Assembly: GCF_036634175.1 (NCBI RefSeq)
Contig: NZ_JAZIFX010000001.1
Coordinates: 992,001-1,056,000 of the forward strand
Source of the DNA: Streptomyces sp. P9-A2
GTDB lineage: Bacteria; Actinomycetota; Actinomycetes; Streptomycetales; Streptomycetaceae
Reading direction: 5' to 3'
Length of the DNA: 64,000 bases
Of the stretch, positions 17,648-26,205 are shown piece by piece. Under the pieces are notes generated by a model. That model saw nothing but the letters and a program-made list of their open reading frames with translations. It was not told the DNA's origin and made no database searches. Position numbers and translations under genes: made by a program. Each line of letters opens with the position of its first letter. The stretch's first letter is position 1.

Positions 17648-18067
17648 ATGAGCGATCTTCACATCCGCTGCGCCGCCCTCTCGGACATCGACACCGTGCT
17701 GCGGTTCTGGCGCGACGCCGCGGAAGGAACCAGCATCAGCGACGACCACGACGGGGTGGCCCGACTCATCACACGAGACCCCGAAGCCCTGCTCCTCGCA
17801 GAACGCGACGGCATCCTCACCGGAACCGTCATAGCCGGCTTCGACGGATGGCGATGCTCCGCCTACCGACTCGCCGTACACCCCGACCACCGTCGGCAGG
17901 GCATCGCCACCGCCCTGCTGGAAGCCGCAGAACAACGCTTCGCCGCCCTGGGCGGGCGACGCGTCGACGCCATGGTCCTGGAAGCCAACGAACAGGCCCA
18001 CCACACGTGGGCCGCGGGTGGCTACCATCGCGAGGACCGCTGGCGGCGCTGGGTCAAACCGTTGTAG
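17648..18067 (+). CDS. GNAT-family N-acetyltransferase
   Basis: A 139-residue acetyl-CoA-dependent acetyltransferase. The acetyl-CoA-binding motif A is YRLAVHPDHRRQGIATALL at about 77-95. The substrate is unknown. I start at ATG 17648 (SDLHIRCAALSDID), which aligns with the usual GNAT opening; the in-frame TTG upstream is less likely. A strong terminator lies before it. Directly after its stop the C-terminal half of a second, related copy follows, so the gene is one member of a broken tandem pair. Confidence 0.82.
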   Translation: MSDLHIRCAALSDIDTVLRFWRDAAEGTSISDDHDGVARLITRDPEALLLAERDGILTGTVIAGFDGWRCSAYRLAVHPDHRRQGIATALLEAAEQRFAALGGRRVDAMVLEANEQAHHTWAAGGYHREDRWRRWVKPL

Positions 18068-18084
18068 GCGATGTTTGTGATCAG

Positions 18085-18345
18085 CCAGGATTCGACGGCT
18101 GGCGCTGCCACCTGTACCGCCTCGCGGTGCACCCGGACCACCGCAGGCAGGGCGTCGCCTCGGCGCTGCCGGCCGCTGCCGAGGAGCGGTTCGCGGGCCT
18201 CGGCGGGCGCCGCGCGGACGCCATGGTGCTGCGGCGCAACGAGACCGCGCACCGCGCGTGGGACGCCGCCGGGTACGCGCCCGAGGAACACCGGCGAAGC
18301 TGGGTCAAGCCGCTGCCGGGCCGCACCCCGGACGGCAGGCCCTGA
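18085..18345 (+). pseudogene. C-terminal half of a second GNAT acetyltransferase
   Basis: From GFDGWRC onward this frame matches the upstream GNAT protein almost residue for residue (YRLAVHPDHRRQGVASALP, then RRADAMVL and WVKPL), with a C-terminal extension ending at 18345. The part before GFDGWRC is absent and no start signal exists. It begins 18 bases after the intact gene's stop. The two copies differ at many positions, so this is not a fresh duplication; a resident gene replaced from the left by an incoming copy would leave exactly this picture. Confidence 0.8.
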
Positions 18346-18394
18346 ACCTGCGGGCGGACGGCGGACGACCTCGCCGGAGACCTTTGCTGGTCCT

Positions 18395-18411
18395 TTACCC
18401 TGGGAGGGTAA
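18395..18411. promoter_or_regulatory. Inverted repeat upstream of the CNNM operon (possible operator)
   Basis: ttaccct and agggtaa form a perfect 7-bp dyad around ggg, about 145 bp upstream of the first CNNM gene and about 50 bp after the GNAT remnant. It is AT-richer than its surroundings. It could be an operator or part of a weak terminator; nothing identifies a binding protein. Confidence 0.35.
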
Positions 18412-18553
18412 CTCGGTCCTTCATGAAAGGTTGTGTGCGTCCGCCCATGGGCGAGCCCCCCAGTAGAACGCGGCATCGAAGCACCCGACGTCGCCGCACA
18501 TCACATCGCATACTCATCCGCTTCCGGTTCGGTCGTGGGGCGGGGGTGGCCCG

Positions 18554-19978
18554 ATGACCGAGGTACTCCTTCTCCTGGTGGCGATCCTGCTCTCCCTCGC
18601 GTGCGGCGCGTTCGTCGCGGCCGAGTTCTCCCTCACCACGGTCGAGCGGTCCGACCTGGAACGGGCGGCGGAGCGCGGCGAGCGCGGCGCCCCCGGTGCG
18701 CTCAAGGCCGTACGGAACCTGACCTTCCAGCTCTCCGGCGCACAGCTCGGCATCACGGTCACCAACCTGGTGGTCGGCATGCTCTCCGAGCCGTCGATCG
18801 CCGCGCTGATCTCCGGCCCGCTGGAGAGCGTCGGTGCCTCCGAGTCGGTGGCGAGCTCCCTGGCCCTGGTGCTCGGCACCGCGCTGTCGACCGTCTTCCT
18901 GATGGTGGTCGGCGAACTGGTGCCCAAGAACTGGGCGATCTCGTCGCCGCTGGCCGTCGCCAAGAACGTGGGCAACGCGCAGCGCTGGTTCAGTGCCGCC
19001 TTCCGCCCCTTCATCTCGCACCTGAACAACACGGCCAACCGCATAGTGCGCCGCTTCGGTGTGGAGCCCGCGGAGGAACTGGCCTCCGCGCGCGGCCCCC
19101 AGGAGCTGGCGGCGCTGGCCCGGCACTCCGCCAAGGCGGGCGCCCTGGAGGCCGACACTGCGGAGCTGTTCGTCCGTACCCTGAACCTCGCCGATCTCAC
19201 CGCGGAGAACGTGATGACCCCGCGCGTCCAGGTCGTCGCACTGGAGGTCCAGGCGACCTGCGAGGACGTGGCGAACGCGACCCGGGCGACGGGCCTGTCA
19301 CGGTTCCCGGTGTACCGCGGCACCTTCGACTCGGTGGTCGGCACCGCGCACATCAAGGACGTACTGGCGGTGCCTGCCGAGCGCCGCACCCGGGTCCGCG
19401 TGTCGGAGATGATGCGCGAGCCGCTGCTGGTCCCGGAATCACTCACCGTCGACCGGCTGCTGGACCGGCTCTCCGGCCGGCGCACCATGGCCGTGGTGAT
19501 CGACGAGTACGGCGGTACGGCGGGCGTGGCCACACTGGAGGACATCGTCGAGGAGGTCGTCGGAGAGGTCCGCGACGAGCACGACCCGCACGAGACCCCC
19601 GACCTGGCCCGGACGGGTTCGGACGAGGAGGGGCACGACCTGTTCTCGGCCGACGGCTCCGCGCGCGTGGACCAGCTCGCGCGGGTGGGCCTGCGCGCGC
19701 CGGACGGGCCGTACGAGACCCTGGCCGGGCTCGTGGCCACCGAGCTGGGCCGGATCCCCGCCGTCGGCGACACCCTGGAGGTAGCCGGCTGGCGGATGGA
19801 GGTACTGGACGCCACCGGCCGCCGCGCGGCACGCGTACTGCTGCACGCGCCGCTCGCCGACGCGCACCCGCAGGACGCTGCCGGCGAAAGCGTGGGCGCC
19901 AGGTCGAGCACGGGGTCGGACGGCGGGACGGACGGCAGGAGACACGGCACGACGCGTGAGAAGAGGGCCCGGCGATGA
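18554..19978 (+). CDS. CNNM/CorC (HlyC/CorC) family membrane protein
   Basis: A 474-residue protein with the DUF21/CNNM membrane domain (about 1-190, four hydrophobic segments, VVGELVPKNWAISSP motif), two CBS domains (about 210-335, including NVMTPRVQVV and VIDEYGGTAGVATLED) and a CorC_HlyC domain at about 345-435. The family acts in Mg2+ or Co2+ efflux and homeostasis; the older hemolysin label is misleading. The charged tail (about 436-474) is low complexity. ATG 18554 is a natural start. It overlaps the next gene by ATGA, so the two are co-translated. Confidence 0.87.
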   Translation: MTEVLLLLVAILLSLACGAFVAAEFSLTTVERSDLERAAERGERGAPGALKAVRNLTFQLSGAQLGITVTNLVVGMLSEPSIAALISGPLESVGASESVASSLALVLGTALSTVFLMVVGELVPKNWAISSPLAVAKNVGNAQRWFSAAFRPFISHLNNTANRIVRRFGVEPAEELASARGPQELAALARHSAKAGALEADTAELFVRTLNLADLTAENVMTPRVQVVALEVQATCEDVANATRATGLSRFPVYRGTFDSVVGTAHIKDVLAVPAERRTRVRVSEMMREPLLVPESLTVDRLLDRLSGRRTMAVVIDEYGGTAGVATLEDIVEEVVGEVRDEHDPHETPDLARTGSDEEGHDLFSADGSARVDQLARVGLRAPDGPYETLAGLVATELGRIPAVGDTLEVAGWRMEVLDATGRRAARVLLHAPLADAHPQDAAGESVGARSSTGSDGGTDGRRHGTTREKRARR

Positions 19979-20988
19979 TTGCCGTACAACTGCTGATCGG
20001 TCTGGCGACGCTGGTCGTCAACGCCTTCTTCGTGGGTGCCGAGTTCGCGCTGATCTCGGTGCGCCGCAGCCAGATCGAGCCGTATGCCGAACAGGGCGAC
20101 CGGCGAGCCAAGAACGTGCTGTGGGGCCTCGAGCACGTGTCTGCCCTGATGGCGGCCGCGCAGCTCGGCATCACGCTGTGCACCCTGGTCCTCGGTGTGG
20201 TCGCGGAGCCGGCCATCGCGCACCTGTTGGAACCGGCGTTCCATTCGCTGGGCGTGCCGGCCGGCGCGGGGCACGCGGTGTCCTTCGTGATCGCCCTGTC
20301 GCTCGCGACGTATCTGCACATGCTGCTGGGCGAGATGGTGCCGAAGAACATCGCCCTCGCGGAACCCGTGCGCAGCGCGCTGCTGCTCGGTCCGCCGCTG
20401 GTGGCGCTGTCCCGGGCGCTGCGCCCGGTGATCTTCACGATCAATGCCTTCGCCAACACGCTGCTGCGGCTGCTGCGGGTCGAGGTGCGCGACGAGATCG
20501 TGGCCACCTTCTCCGACGCGGAGCTGGCGCAGATGGTGAAGGACTCCGGCGAGGCGGGCCTGATCGACGACCGCGCGCAGGAGCGTCTGAACGACGTGCT
20601 GGAACTCGGCCGCCGGCCGGTGCGGGACGTGGTGCTGCCGCTGGAGAGCGTGGTCTACGCGCGCGTGGGTGTCACTCCCGAGGGGCTGGAGCAGCTCTCG
20701 GCCGAGTCCGGGTACTCCCGCTTCCCGGTGGTGGACGAGGGCCGGCGGATCGTCGGCTACCTGCACGTGAAGGACGCTCTCAACGCCTCACCGCGCGACA
20801 TGCCGTTCCTGCTGCGGGACATGCGCTCCATCGCACGGGTGCGGGAGAGCACGCCGATGGACGACGTCCTCACCGCGATGCGCGGCAGCCGTACGCACCT
20901 GGCGGCCGTGCTCGGGTCGGACGGGCGGCTGGCGGGGCTGGTGACGATGGAGGACGTGCTGCAGAAGCTGTTCGGCCAGCGGGCCTGA
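19975..20988 (+). CDS. Second CNNM/CorC family membrane protein
   Basis: A 337-residue paralogue of the preceding protein, with the CNNM membrane domain at about 1-175 (LLGEMVPKNIALAEP) and paired CBS domains at about 205-335 (RDVVLPLESVVYA and AGLVTMEDVLQKLFG). It lacks the C-terminal CorC_HlyC domain of its neighbour. The ATG overlaps the upstream stop as ATGA. Tandem CNNM pairs of this type, one long and one short, are common in actinobacteria, and a hetero-oligomer is plausible. A role in divalent-cation transport is inferred from the family. Confidence 0.87.
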   Translation: MIAVQLLIGLATLVVNAFFVGAEFALISVRRSQIEPYAEQGDRRAKNVLWGLEHVSALMAAAQLGITLCTLVLGVVAEPAIAHLLEPAFHSLGVPAGAGHAVSFVIALSLATYLHMLLGEMVPKNIALAEPVRSALLLGPPLVALSRALRPVIFTINAFANTLLRLLRVEVRDEIVATFSDAELAQMVKDSGEAGLIDDRAQERLNDVLELGRRPVRDVVLPLESVVYARVGVTPEGLEQLSAESGYSRFPVVDEGRRIVGYLHVKDALNASPRDMPFLLRDMRSIARVRESTPMDDVLTAMRGSRTHLAAVLGSDGRLAGLVTMEDVLQKLFGQRA

Positions 20989-21020
20989 GCGATGCCCGGC
21001 CGGGAGGACCGGCGGGCCCG

Positions 21021-21064
21021 GACGAACCCGGCCGGGGACGGACGGAACCGGGCCGGGGACGGAG
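21021..21064. repeat. Imperfect 21-bp direct repeat after the CNNM pair
   Basis: The block ggccggggacgga occurs at 21030-21042 and 21051-21063 within two near-identical 21-bp units, starting about 30 bp after the stop of the second CNNM gene. It is non-coding. Slippage is the simplest explanation. Confidence 0.5.
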
Positions 21065-21147
21065 CACGAGGGCCGACATGCCTGGAGCAGGAAGGAAACC
21101 GACCGACCGACCGCCGGGTATGCGCACGGGATATCATCTCTGTCGCC

Positions 21148-21924
21148 ATGCAGACGAACCCCACTCACACCAGCCTGGTCGCGGTCGGCGACTCCTTCAC
21201 CGAGGGCATGTCGGACCTGCTGCCCGACGGCACGTACCGGGGGTGGGCCGACCTCCTCGCCTCACGGATGGCGGCCGTCGCTCCCGGGTTCCGGTATGCC
21301 AATCTCGCGGTGCGCGGCAAGCTGATCCGCCAGATCGTCGACGAGCAGGTGGAGGAGGCGGCGGCCATGCGGGCCGACGTGGTCACCCTGGTCGGCGGGC
21401 TGAACGACACGCTGCGGCCCAAGTGCGACATGGTCATGGTGCGGGACCTGCTGACCGAGGCGGTGGAGCGGCTGGCCCCGCACTGCGAGCAACTGGTGCT
21501 GATGCGCAGCCCGGCACGTCAGGGCCCCGTGCAGGAGCGCTTCCGGCCGCGCATGGAGGCGCTGTTCACCTGTGTCGACGAGCTGGCCGAACGACACGGC
21601 GCGCTGGTCGTGGACCTGTACGGGGCGCCCTCGCTCAGCGATCAGCGGCTGTGGGACGTGGACCGGCTGCACCTGACGGCCGACGGGCACCGCCGGGTCG
21701 CGGAGGCGGTGTGGCAGACACTGGGCTACCCGCCCGAGGACCCCGAGTGGCAGCTGCCCCCGGCGGCCACGCTGCCGCCGAACTGGTCTGCGCGCCGGGT
21801 CGCGGACGCCAGGTTCGCACGGCAGCACCTGCTCCCGTGGATCAGCCGCCGCCTCACCGGCCGCTCCTCGGGCGACGGTCTCCCGCCGAAGCGCCCCGAG
21901 CTACTGCCGTACGACGTGCGGTGA
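21148..21924 (+). CDS. SGNH/GDSL hydrolase
   Basis: A 258-residue esterase-type hydrolase. VGDSFTEGMSD near residue 12 holds the nucleophile serine (block I), GGLNDTL the oxyanion asparagine, and DRLHLTADGH the Asp-His pair (block V). It lacks a signal peptide, so it should act in the cytoplasm on an ester or acyl substrate that I cannot name. I chose ATG 21148 because the conserved block I follows closely; the open frame upstream is not protein-like. It stands alone between the CNNM pair and purB. Confidence 0.85.
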   Translation: MQTNPTHTSLVAVGDSFTEGMSDLLPDGTYRGWADLLASRMAAVAPGFRYANLAVRGKLIRQIVDEQVEEAAAMRADVVTLVGGLNDTLRPKCDMVMVRDLLTEAVERLAPHCEQLVLMRSPARQGPVQERFRPRMEALFTCVDELAERHGALVVDLYGAPSLSDQRLWDVDRLHLTADGHRRVAEAVWQTLGYPPEDPEWQLPPAATLPPNWSARRVADARFARQHLLPWISRRLTGRSSGDGLPPKRPELLPYDVR

Positions 21925-22011
21925 CGGCGGGGGAGCGCTCCCTCGCCTCGTACCTTCCTCCGAATCACCCGTGGCGCCGACCTGCACGAATCACCAGTAA
22001 ACTCCGTGCAC

Positions 22012-23454
22012 GTGACTGCTGCGCCCGCCAAGCCCCGTATCCCGAACGTCCTCGCCGGACGTTACGCCTCCGCCGAGCTCGCCACGCTCTGGTCGCCCGA
22101 GCAGAAGGTGAGGCTGGAGCGACAGCTCTGGCTCGCCGTACTGCGGGCGCAGAAGGACCTCGGTGTCGAGGTGCCGGACGCCGCGATCGCCGACTACGAG
22201 CGGGTCCTCGACACCGTCGACCTGGCCTCGATCGCCGAGCGCGAGAAGGTCACCCGGCACGATGTGAAGGCACGGATCGAGGAGTTCAACGACCTCGCCG
22301 GGCACGAGCACGTGCACAAGGGGATGACCTCCCGCGACCTCACCGAGAACGTGGAGCAGTTGCAGGTCCGGCTGTCGCTGGAGCTGATGCGCGACCGTAC
22401 GGTGGCGGTGCTGGCCCGGCTCGGCAGGCTGGCCGGTGAGTACGGCGAGCTGGTCATGGCCGGCCGCTCGCACAATGTGGCGGCCCAGGCCACCACGCTC
22501 GGCAAGCGCTTCGCCACCGCCGCCGACGAGCTTCTCGTCGCGTACGGCCGACTGGAGGAGCTGCTGGGCCGTTATCCGCTGCGGGGCATCAAGGGCCCGG
22601 TCGGTACGGCGCAGGACATGCTGGACCTGCTGGGCGGCGACGCGGACCGGCTCGCGGAGCTGGAGCGGCGGATCGCCGGGCACCTGGGGTTCGCCGAGGC
22701 GTTCACCTCGGTCGGCCAGGTATATCCGCGGTCGCTGGACTACGAGGTGGTGACCGCGCTGGTGCAGCTGGCGGCGGCGCCGTCGTCGCTGGCGAAGACG
22801 GTCCGGCTGATGGCCGGGCACGAGCTGGTCACCGAGGGCTTCAAGCCGGGCCAGGTCGGCTCGTCCGCGATGCCGCACAAGATGAACACCCGCTCCTGCG
22901 AGCGCGTCAACGGTCTGATGGTGATCCTGCGCGGCTACGCCTCGATGACCGGGGAGCTGGCGGGCGACCAGTGGAACGAGGGCGACGTGTCCTGTTCGGT
23001 GGTGCGCCGGGTGGCGCTTCCCGACGCGTTCTTCGCGCTCGACGGTCTGCTGGAGACGTTCCTGACGGTGCTCGACGAGTTCGGCGCGTTCCCGGCGGTC
23101 GTCGCCCGGGAGCTGGACCGCTATCTGCCGTTCCTCGCCACCACCAAGGTGCTGATGGGCGCGGTGCGCGCGGGTGTCGGCCGTGAGGTCGCGCACGAGG
23201 CGATCAAGGAGAACGCCGTCGCCACGGCCCTCGCGATGCGTGAGCGGGGCGCCGAGCGCAATGACCTGCTCGACAAGCTCGCGGCCGACGAGCGGATCCC
23301 CCTCGACAGGTCCGCACTGGACGCGCTGATGGCGGACAAGCTGTCGTTCACGGGTGCCGCGAGCGCCCAGGTCGCCGCCGTCGTGGGCCGTGTCGACGAG
23401 ATCGTCAAGCAGCACCCGGAGGCCGCCGGCTACACGCCTGGGGCCATTCTCTGA
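22012..23454 (+). CDS. purB: Adenylosuccinate lyase
   Basis: A 480-residue enzyme of purine synthesis that removes fumarate from SAICAR and from adenylosuccinate. The fumarase/aspartase signature GSSAMPHKMN near residue 284 carries the catalytic serine loop, and HKGMTSRDLTENVE near 105 and SHNVAAQATT near 155 are substrate-site blocks. I use GTG 22012, the start of the widely conserved opening TAAPAKPRIPNVLAGRYAS; GTG 22006 is also in frame. The region upstream (21,925-22,011) should hold its promoter. It is the most secure anchor for core chromosome here. Confidence 0.95.
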   Translation: MTAAPAKPRIPNVLAGRYASAELATLWSPEQKVRLERQLWLAVLRAQKDLGVEVPDAAIADYERVLDTVDLASIAEREKVTRHDVKARIEEFNDLAGHEHVHKGMTSRDLTENVEQLQVRLSLELMRDRTVAVLARLGRLAGEYGELVMAGRSHNVAAQATTLGKRFATAADELLVAYGRLEELLGRYPLRGIKGPVGTAQDMLDLLGGDADRLAELERRIAGHLGFAEAFTSVGQVYPRSLDYEVVTALVQLAAAPSSLAKTVRLMAGHELVTEGFKPGQVGSSAMPHKMNTRSCERVNGLMVILRGYASMTGELAGDQWNEGDVSCSVVRRVALPDAFFALDGLLETFLTVLDEFGAFPAVVARELDRYLPFLATTKVLMGAVRAGVGREVAHEAIKENAVATALAMRERGAERNDLLDKLAADERIPLDRSALDALMADKLSFTGAASAQVAAVVGRVDEIVKQHPEAAGYTPGAIL

Positions 23455-23497
23455 CCCGCTCGCCCGGGTCCTGCCGTCGGCTCGCGTCGTCCGTCGC

Positions 23498-23553
23498 GTG
23501 ACGGACGGGAGCGTGACGGACGGGAGCGTGACGGACGGGAGCGTGACGGCAGG
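23498..23553. repeat. 15-bp tandem repeat downstream of purB
   Basis: Three perfect units of gtgacggacgggagc lie at 23498-23542, followed by a partial fourth (gtgacgg). The array starts 44 bp after the purB stop, before the terminator. It is non-coding and likely a slippage product. Confidence 0.8.
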
Positions 23554-23584
23554 ACCGGGGAAGGGCCGGGGCCTGATGCGTGCG

Positions 23585-23627
23585 GGCCCCGCCCTCGGAA
23601 CCCCCGTGGGGTCCTGAGGACGGGGCC
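23585..23627. terminator. Bidirectional terminator between purB and the symporter operon
   Basis: Two 20-nt arms (23585-23604 and 23608-23627) pair at about 17 positions around a 3-nt loop. It sits between the convergent purB and symporter-accessory genes, where it can end transcription from both sides. Confidence 0.7.
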
Positions 23628-23644
23628 GGGCGCTGCGGCACGGG

Positions 23645-23773
23645 TCAGATCATGTCCTGGCCGTTGCGACGGGCTTCGAGCCACTCGCGGAAGAATCCAC
23701 GGCTGATCACGAACAGGACGACGGCCACGACGACGGGCCACATCAGGACGTAGACGCTCAGGGCGACGGTCAC
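23645..23773 (-). CDS. Small symporter accessory membrane protein (42 aa)
   Basis: A 42-residue protein read from GTG 23773 (GAGGAGG five to eleven bases upstream) to TGA at 23645. It has one hydrophobic helix (LSVYVLMWPVVVAVVLFVIS) followed by a basic, cytoplasmic-looking tail ending NGQDMI. It begins 16 bp after the symporter stop on the same strand. Short single-span proteins are known companions of Na+-solute symporters (MetS-like and related small accessory proteins), so a stabilising or regulatory subunit role is likely. It is easily missed in automatic annotation. Confidence 0.75.
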   Translation of the reverse strand: MTVALSVYVLMWPVVVAVVLFVISRGFFREWLEARRNGQDMI

Positions 23774-23789
23774 GGTGCCTCCTCTTGTC

Positions 23790-25532
23790 TCACTTGGTGT
23801 GTGCGGCGGGCTCGAGGTCGCCCGCGTCCGGGGAGCCTCCGGGCTCCTTCCCCCGGCCCGGGATGCCGGGCGTTTCGACGGCCGCCGCGGCCGCGCCGCC
23901 GTCGTCGAAGTCGCCGGTGCGCTGTGCGATGACGGCGAAGTCGAATCCCTGCCGGTTGCGTACGGACATGCCCCAGCAGATGACGGTGCTCACCGAGTAG
24001 GCGACGAGCGAACCGCACAGCGTCGCGTACTCGTGCAGGGATCCGATGGCGAACGGCGCGGAGACCAGCACGGCCAGCACACCGACGATCTTGGCCGCCT
24101 TGGCGCCCAGGAAGCCGAACACCATCAGGCCGAGGACGACACCGATGCCGATGACCGCCAGCACGTCCACGACGATGCCGAAGGCACCGTCCACGGGGAT
24201 CCAGCTGAAGCGCACGGGCAGGAACACCGCGAGGGCCGCGAGCACCGAGGTGGTGAAGGCCCTGCTGGTGACCTTCTCCCAGTAGAAACTGGCCAGCACC
24301 GGGAAAACGAGCGCGCCCCACAGCGCGCCGACGAAGACCAGCAGGTCGAGGATGCTCAGCTGGAGGCTGGCGAAGGTGACGGCCAGTGCGGTGGCCACCA
24401 CCATGGTGATCCGGCCGACCAGCAGCATCGTCTTCGGGTCGGCCTTCTCCTTGCCGACACCCTGGCCGTAGACGTCGGCCATGGTGATCGACGCGAGGGC
24501 GGCGAGATCCGCGTCGGCGGTGGAGGACAGCGCGCCGACGATCATGATGAAGAACAGGGCCAGCAGCGCGGGCGGCAGGTATTCGGCGGCCATCTCGGGG
24601 ATGAGGTTGTTGAGGTCGCCACCGGACGGTTCGAAGCCCAGGTAGAGAGCCAGTACGCCGAGCATGCCGATGCCGATCACCATGGCGCCGTATCCGATGG
24701 TCGCGGTGATGAAGGTCGGCTTGATCAGGCTCTCCTTCACCGCGAAAAGCCGCTGGGCGATGGTCTGGTTGCCGATCGCGTAGGCCAGCACCGCGGCGAT
24801 GTAGGGGGCGCCCTGCCCCATGAAGGCCTCGCTGGAGAAGAAGTTGCCCTGCTGCGGGGTCAGGTTGTCCGCGCCGGTCTCGAACGCCGCGGGGAAGCCG
24901 GCCGCGAAGAAGATGAACGGGACGATCACGGCCACGGCACCGAGCATCGCGACGACCTGCACGAAGTCGGTCATGACGGAGGCGCGGAACCCGGACCACA
25001 GCGTGTAGAGGAGAACACCCGCGGCGACGCAGATGACGCCCTGGATGAAGTTGAACGGTGACAGGAGCGAGATCAGCACGCCGCCGGCGATGAAGTTGGA
25101 CATCAGGCTGATGAGGCTGCCGACGACGTTGGAGCCCGCGAGCATCAGCTGGCTGGAGCGGCCGTGGCGGGCGTACATGACTTCCGCCAGGGTGTGCGCC
25201 TTGGGGGCGACCTTACGGATGCGCCTGCCGAAGGGGTAGATGAAAAGGATCATCAGGGCGCCCCAGAGCCCGTAGTGGATGGGGCCCGAGATGCCGTAGG
25301 TGTAACCCGACGTGGCGGACGCGTACATCGAAGCAGCCCAGATCCACGTCGCCGTCATGCTGGCGGCCGAGATACCGAATCCGATGTTGTTGCCGGCCGT
25401 CATGTACCCGTCGGCGTTCTCCTCCTTCTTGCCGATACGGGTCGAAATCAGAAAGGTCCCCCCGTAGAAGAGGACCAGCAGACCGACAACGACCAAGGCG
25501 CTGAACTGGGCTGTATCCGTTCCGCCCGACAC
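23790..25532 (-). CDS. Sodium:solute symporter family transporter
   Basis: A 580-residue transporter with about thirteen to fourteen membrane helices. NADGYMTAGNNIGFGISAAS at about 39-58 and IVGALSSTADADLAALASI around 330-350 are SSS-family blocks related to the proline/urea branch; the second corresponds to the Na2-site region. The substrate cannot be fixed from sequence; urea-, acetate- and amino-acid-like solutes are all possible. GTG 25532 is preceded by GGAGGTGG. The cytoplasmic tail (about 535-580) is rich in Gly, Ala and acidic residues. It forms an operon with the 42-aa protein downstream. Confidence 0.88.
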   Translation of the reverse strand: MSGGTDTAQFSALVVVGLLVLFYGGTFLISTRIGKKEENADGYMTAGNNIGFGISAASMTATWIWAASMYASATSGYTYGISGPIHYGLWGALMILFIYPFGRRIRKVAPKAHTLAEVMYARHGRSSQLMLAGSNVVGSLISLMSNFIAGGVLISLLSPFNFIQGVICVAAGVLLYTLWSGFRASVMTDFVQVVAMLGAVAVIVPFIFFAAGFPAAFETGADNLTPQQGNFFSSEAFMGQGAPYIAAVLAYAIGNQTIAQRLFAVKESLIKPTFITATIGYGAMVIGIGMLGVLALYLGFEPSGGDLNNLIPEMAAEYLPPALLALFFIMIVGALSSTADADLAALASITMADVYGQGVGKEKADPKTMLLVGRITMVVATALAVTFASLQLSILDLLVFVGALWGALVFPVLASFYWEKVTSRAFTTSVLAALAVFLPVRFSWIPVDGAFGIVVDVLAVIGIGVVLGLMVFGFLGAKAAKIVGVLAVLVSAPFAIGSLHEYATLCGSLVAYSVSTVICWGMSVRNRQGFDFAVIAQRTGDFDDGGAAAAAVETPGIPGRGKEPGGSPDAGDLEPAAHTK

Positions 25533-25609
25533 ACGCCACCTCCTTCGACTCGTACGAGCCCGGCGTCAGCGACCGCACCGAGGACTCGCCCAGAACACGC
25601 CAAACGCAC

Positions 25610-25708
25610 CCCTGCGCCGGAGGCGCAGGGAGGTACTCCAGCCCGCCGCCCGACGTGTCGCCGCTGAAGCCGGGGGCGTTCGCAAAACAGCGGGCCCTTT
25701 GGGCCCGC
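25610..25708 (-). promoter_or_regulatory. Symporter 5' leader with two hairpins
   Basis: Two perfect stem-loops lie 75-180 bp upstream of the symporter start: 25610-25630 (9-bp arms ccctgcgcc/ggcgcaggg, 3-nt loop) and 25690-25708 (8-bp arms gcgggccc/gggcccgc, loop ttt). On the transcribed strand the farther one is followed by a short T-run (TGTTTTG). They could form an attenuator or protect the mRNA. I recognise no riboswitch class in them. Confidence 0.5.
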
Positions 25709-25759
25709 AAACCGGCCGCAAGGCGTCGGCTTCTACCGACGGGGCGACCTTCAATCCAA

Positions 25760-25930
25760 CCGGAGATCCACGGAGAGCTGCCCCGCAGGTATGCGAGGCA
25801 GCAACTTGATGTTTACACTTCAACACTGATTCTGTCTAGCTTCGCTGTCCCCGCGTCAGGCCCTTTGCATCTCCTTCTTTACAAGTCACAACTGCGATGT
25901 ACAGGCCGATTTGACCCAGGATGACTCCCT
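25760..25930. promoter_or_regulatory. AT-richer segment, probable symporter promoter
   Basis: This is one of the least GC-rich stretches in the window. It contains an imperfect dyad, ttgatg...cttcaa, at 25808-25825, and several TTG-containing -35-like hexamers on the minus strand. It is a reasonable place for the symporter promoter and a regulator site, but I cannot fix the -10 or the start point. Confidence 0.35.
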
Positions 25931-26205
25931 GACGGCGTGGGGCGTACGCGGGTGACCGGGTGCCGTCGAGTCCCGTGGAAGGGTCCCTGAGGGACCGGCG
26001 GCCGAGTCGCCGCGTGCGGTCCGGACCGGGCGCCGGTACGGCGACACGGTGGCCCGGTCCCACGAAGCAGTCGTCCGACGGGCCGTGCTCCACCGGGAAA
26101 AGGGCGAAGCACAGCCCGTCGATGAGAGCGACGTGCTGTGCGATGCTCATGGATCCGGTGAACCCGACGGCGCCGGCACTTGACGCGGTATCAGGATCCC
26201 GTCCG
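25931..26205. other. Intergenic stretch without a supported gene
   Basis: A minus-strand frame of 104 codons (25,836-26,150, starting MSIAQHVALIDG) spans this area, but it has no ribosome binding site that I can see, no known motif, and runs into the AT-rich promoter region. I leave it as non-coding with low certainty. Confidence 0.4.

Noticed and set aside
15973..18345. Prophage or integrative conjugative element
   Set aside because: No integrase, replication, transfer or structural genes; only an IS3 stub and gene fragments.
25690..25708. Hairpin upstream of the symporter as part of a guanidine or other known riboswitch
   Set aside because: Only two simple hairpins are seen; no conserved core of any riboswitch class that I know.
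25836..26150. 104-codon minus-strand frame upstream of the symporter
   Set aside because: No ribosome binding site, no motif, and it runs through the AT-rich promoter-like stretch.
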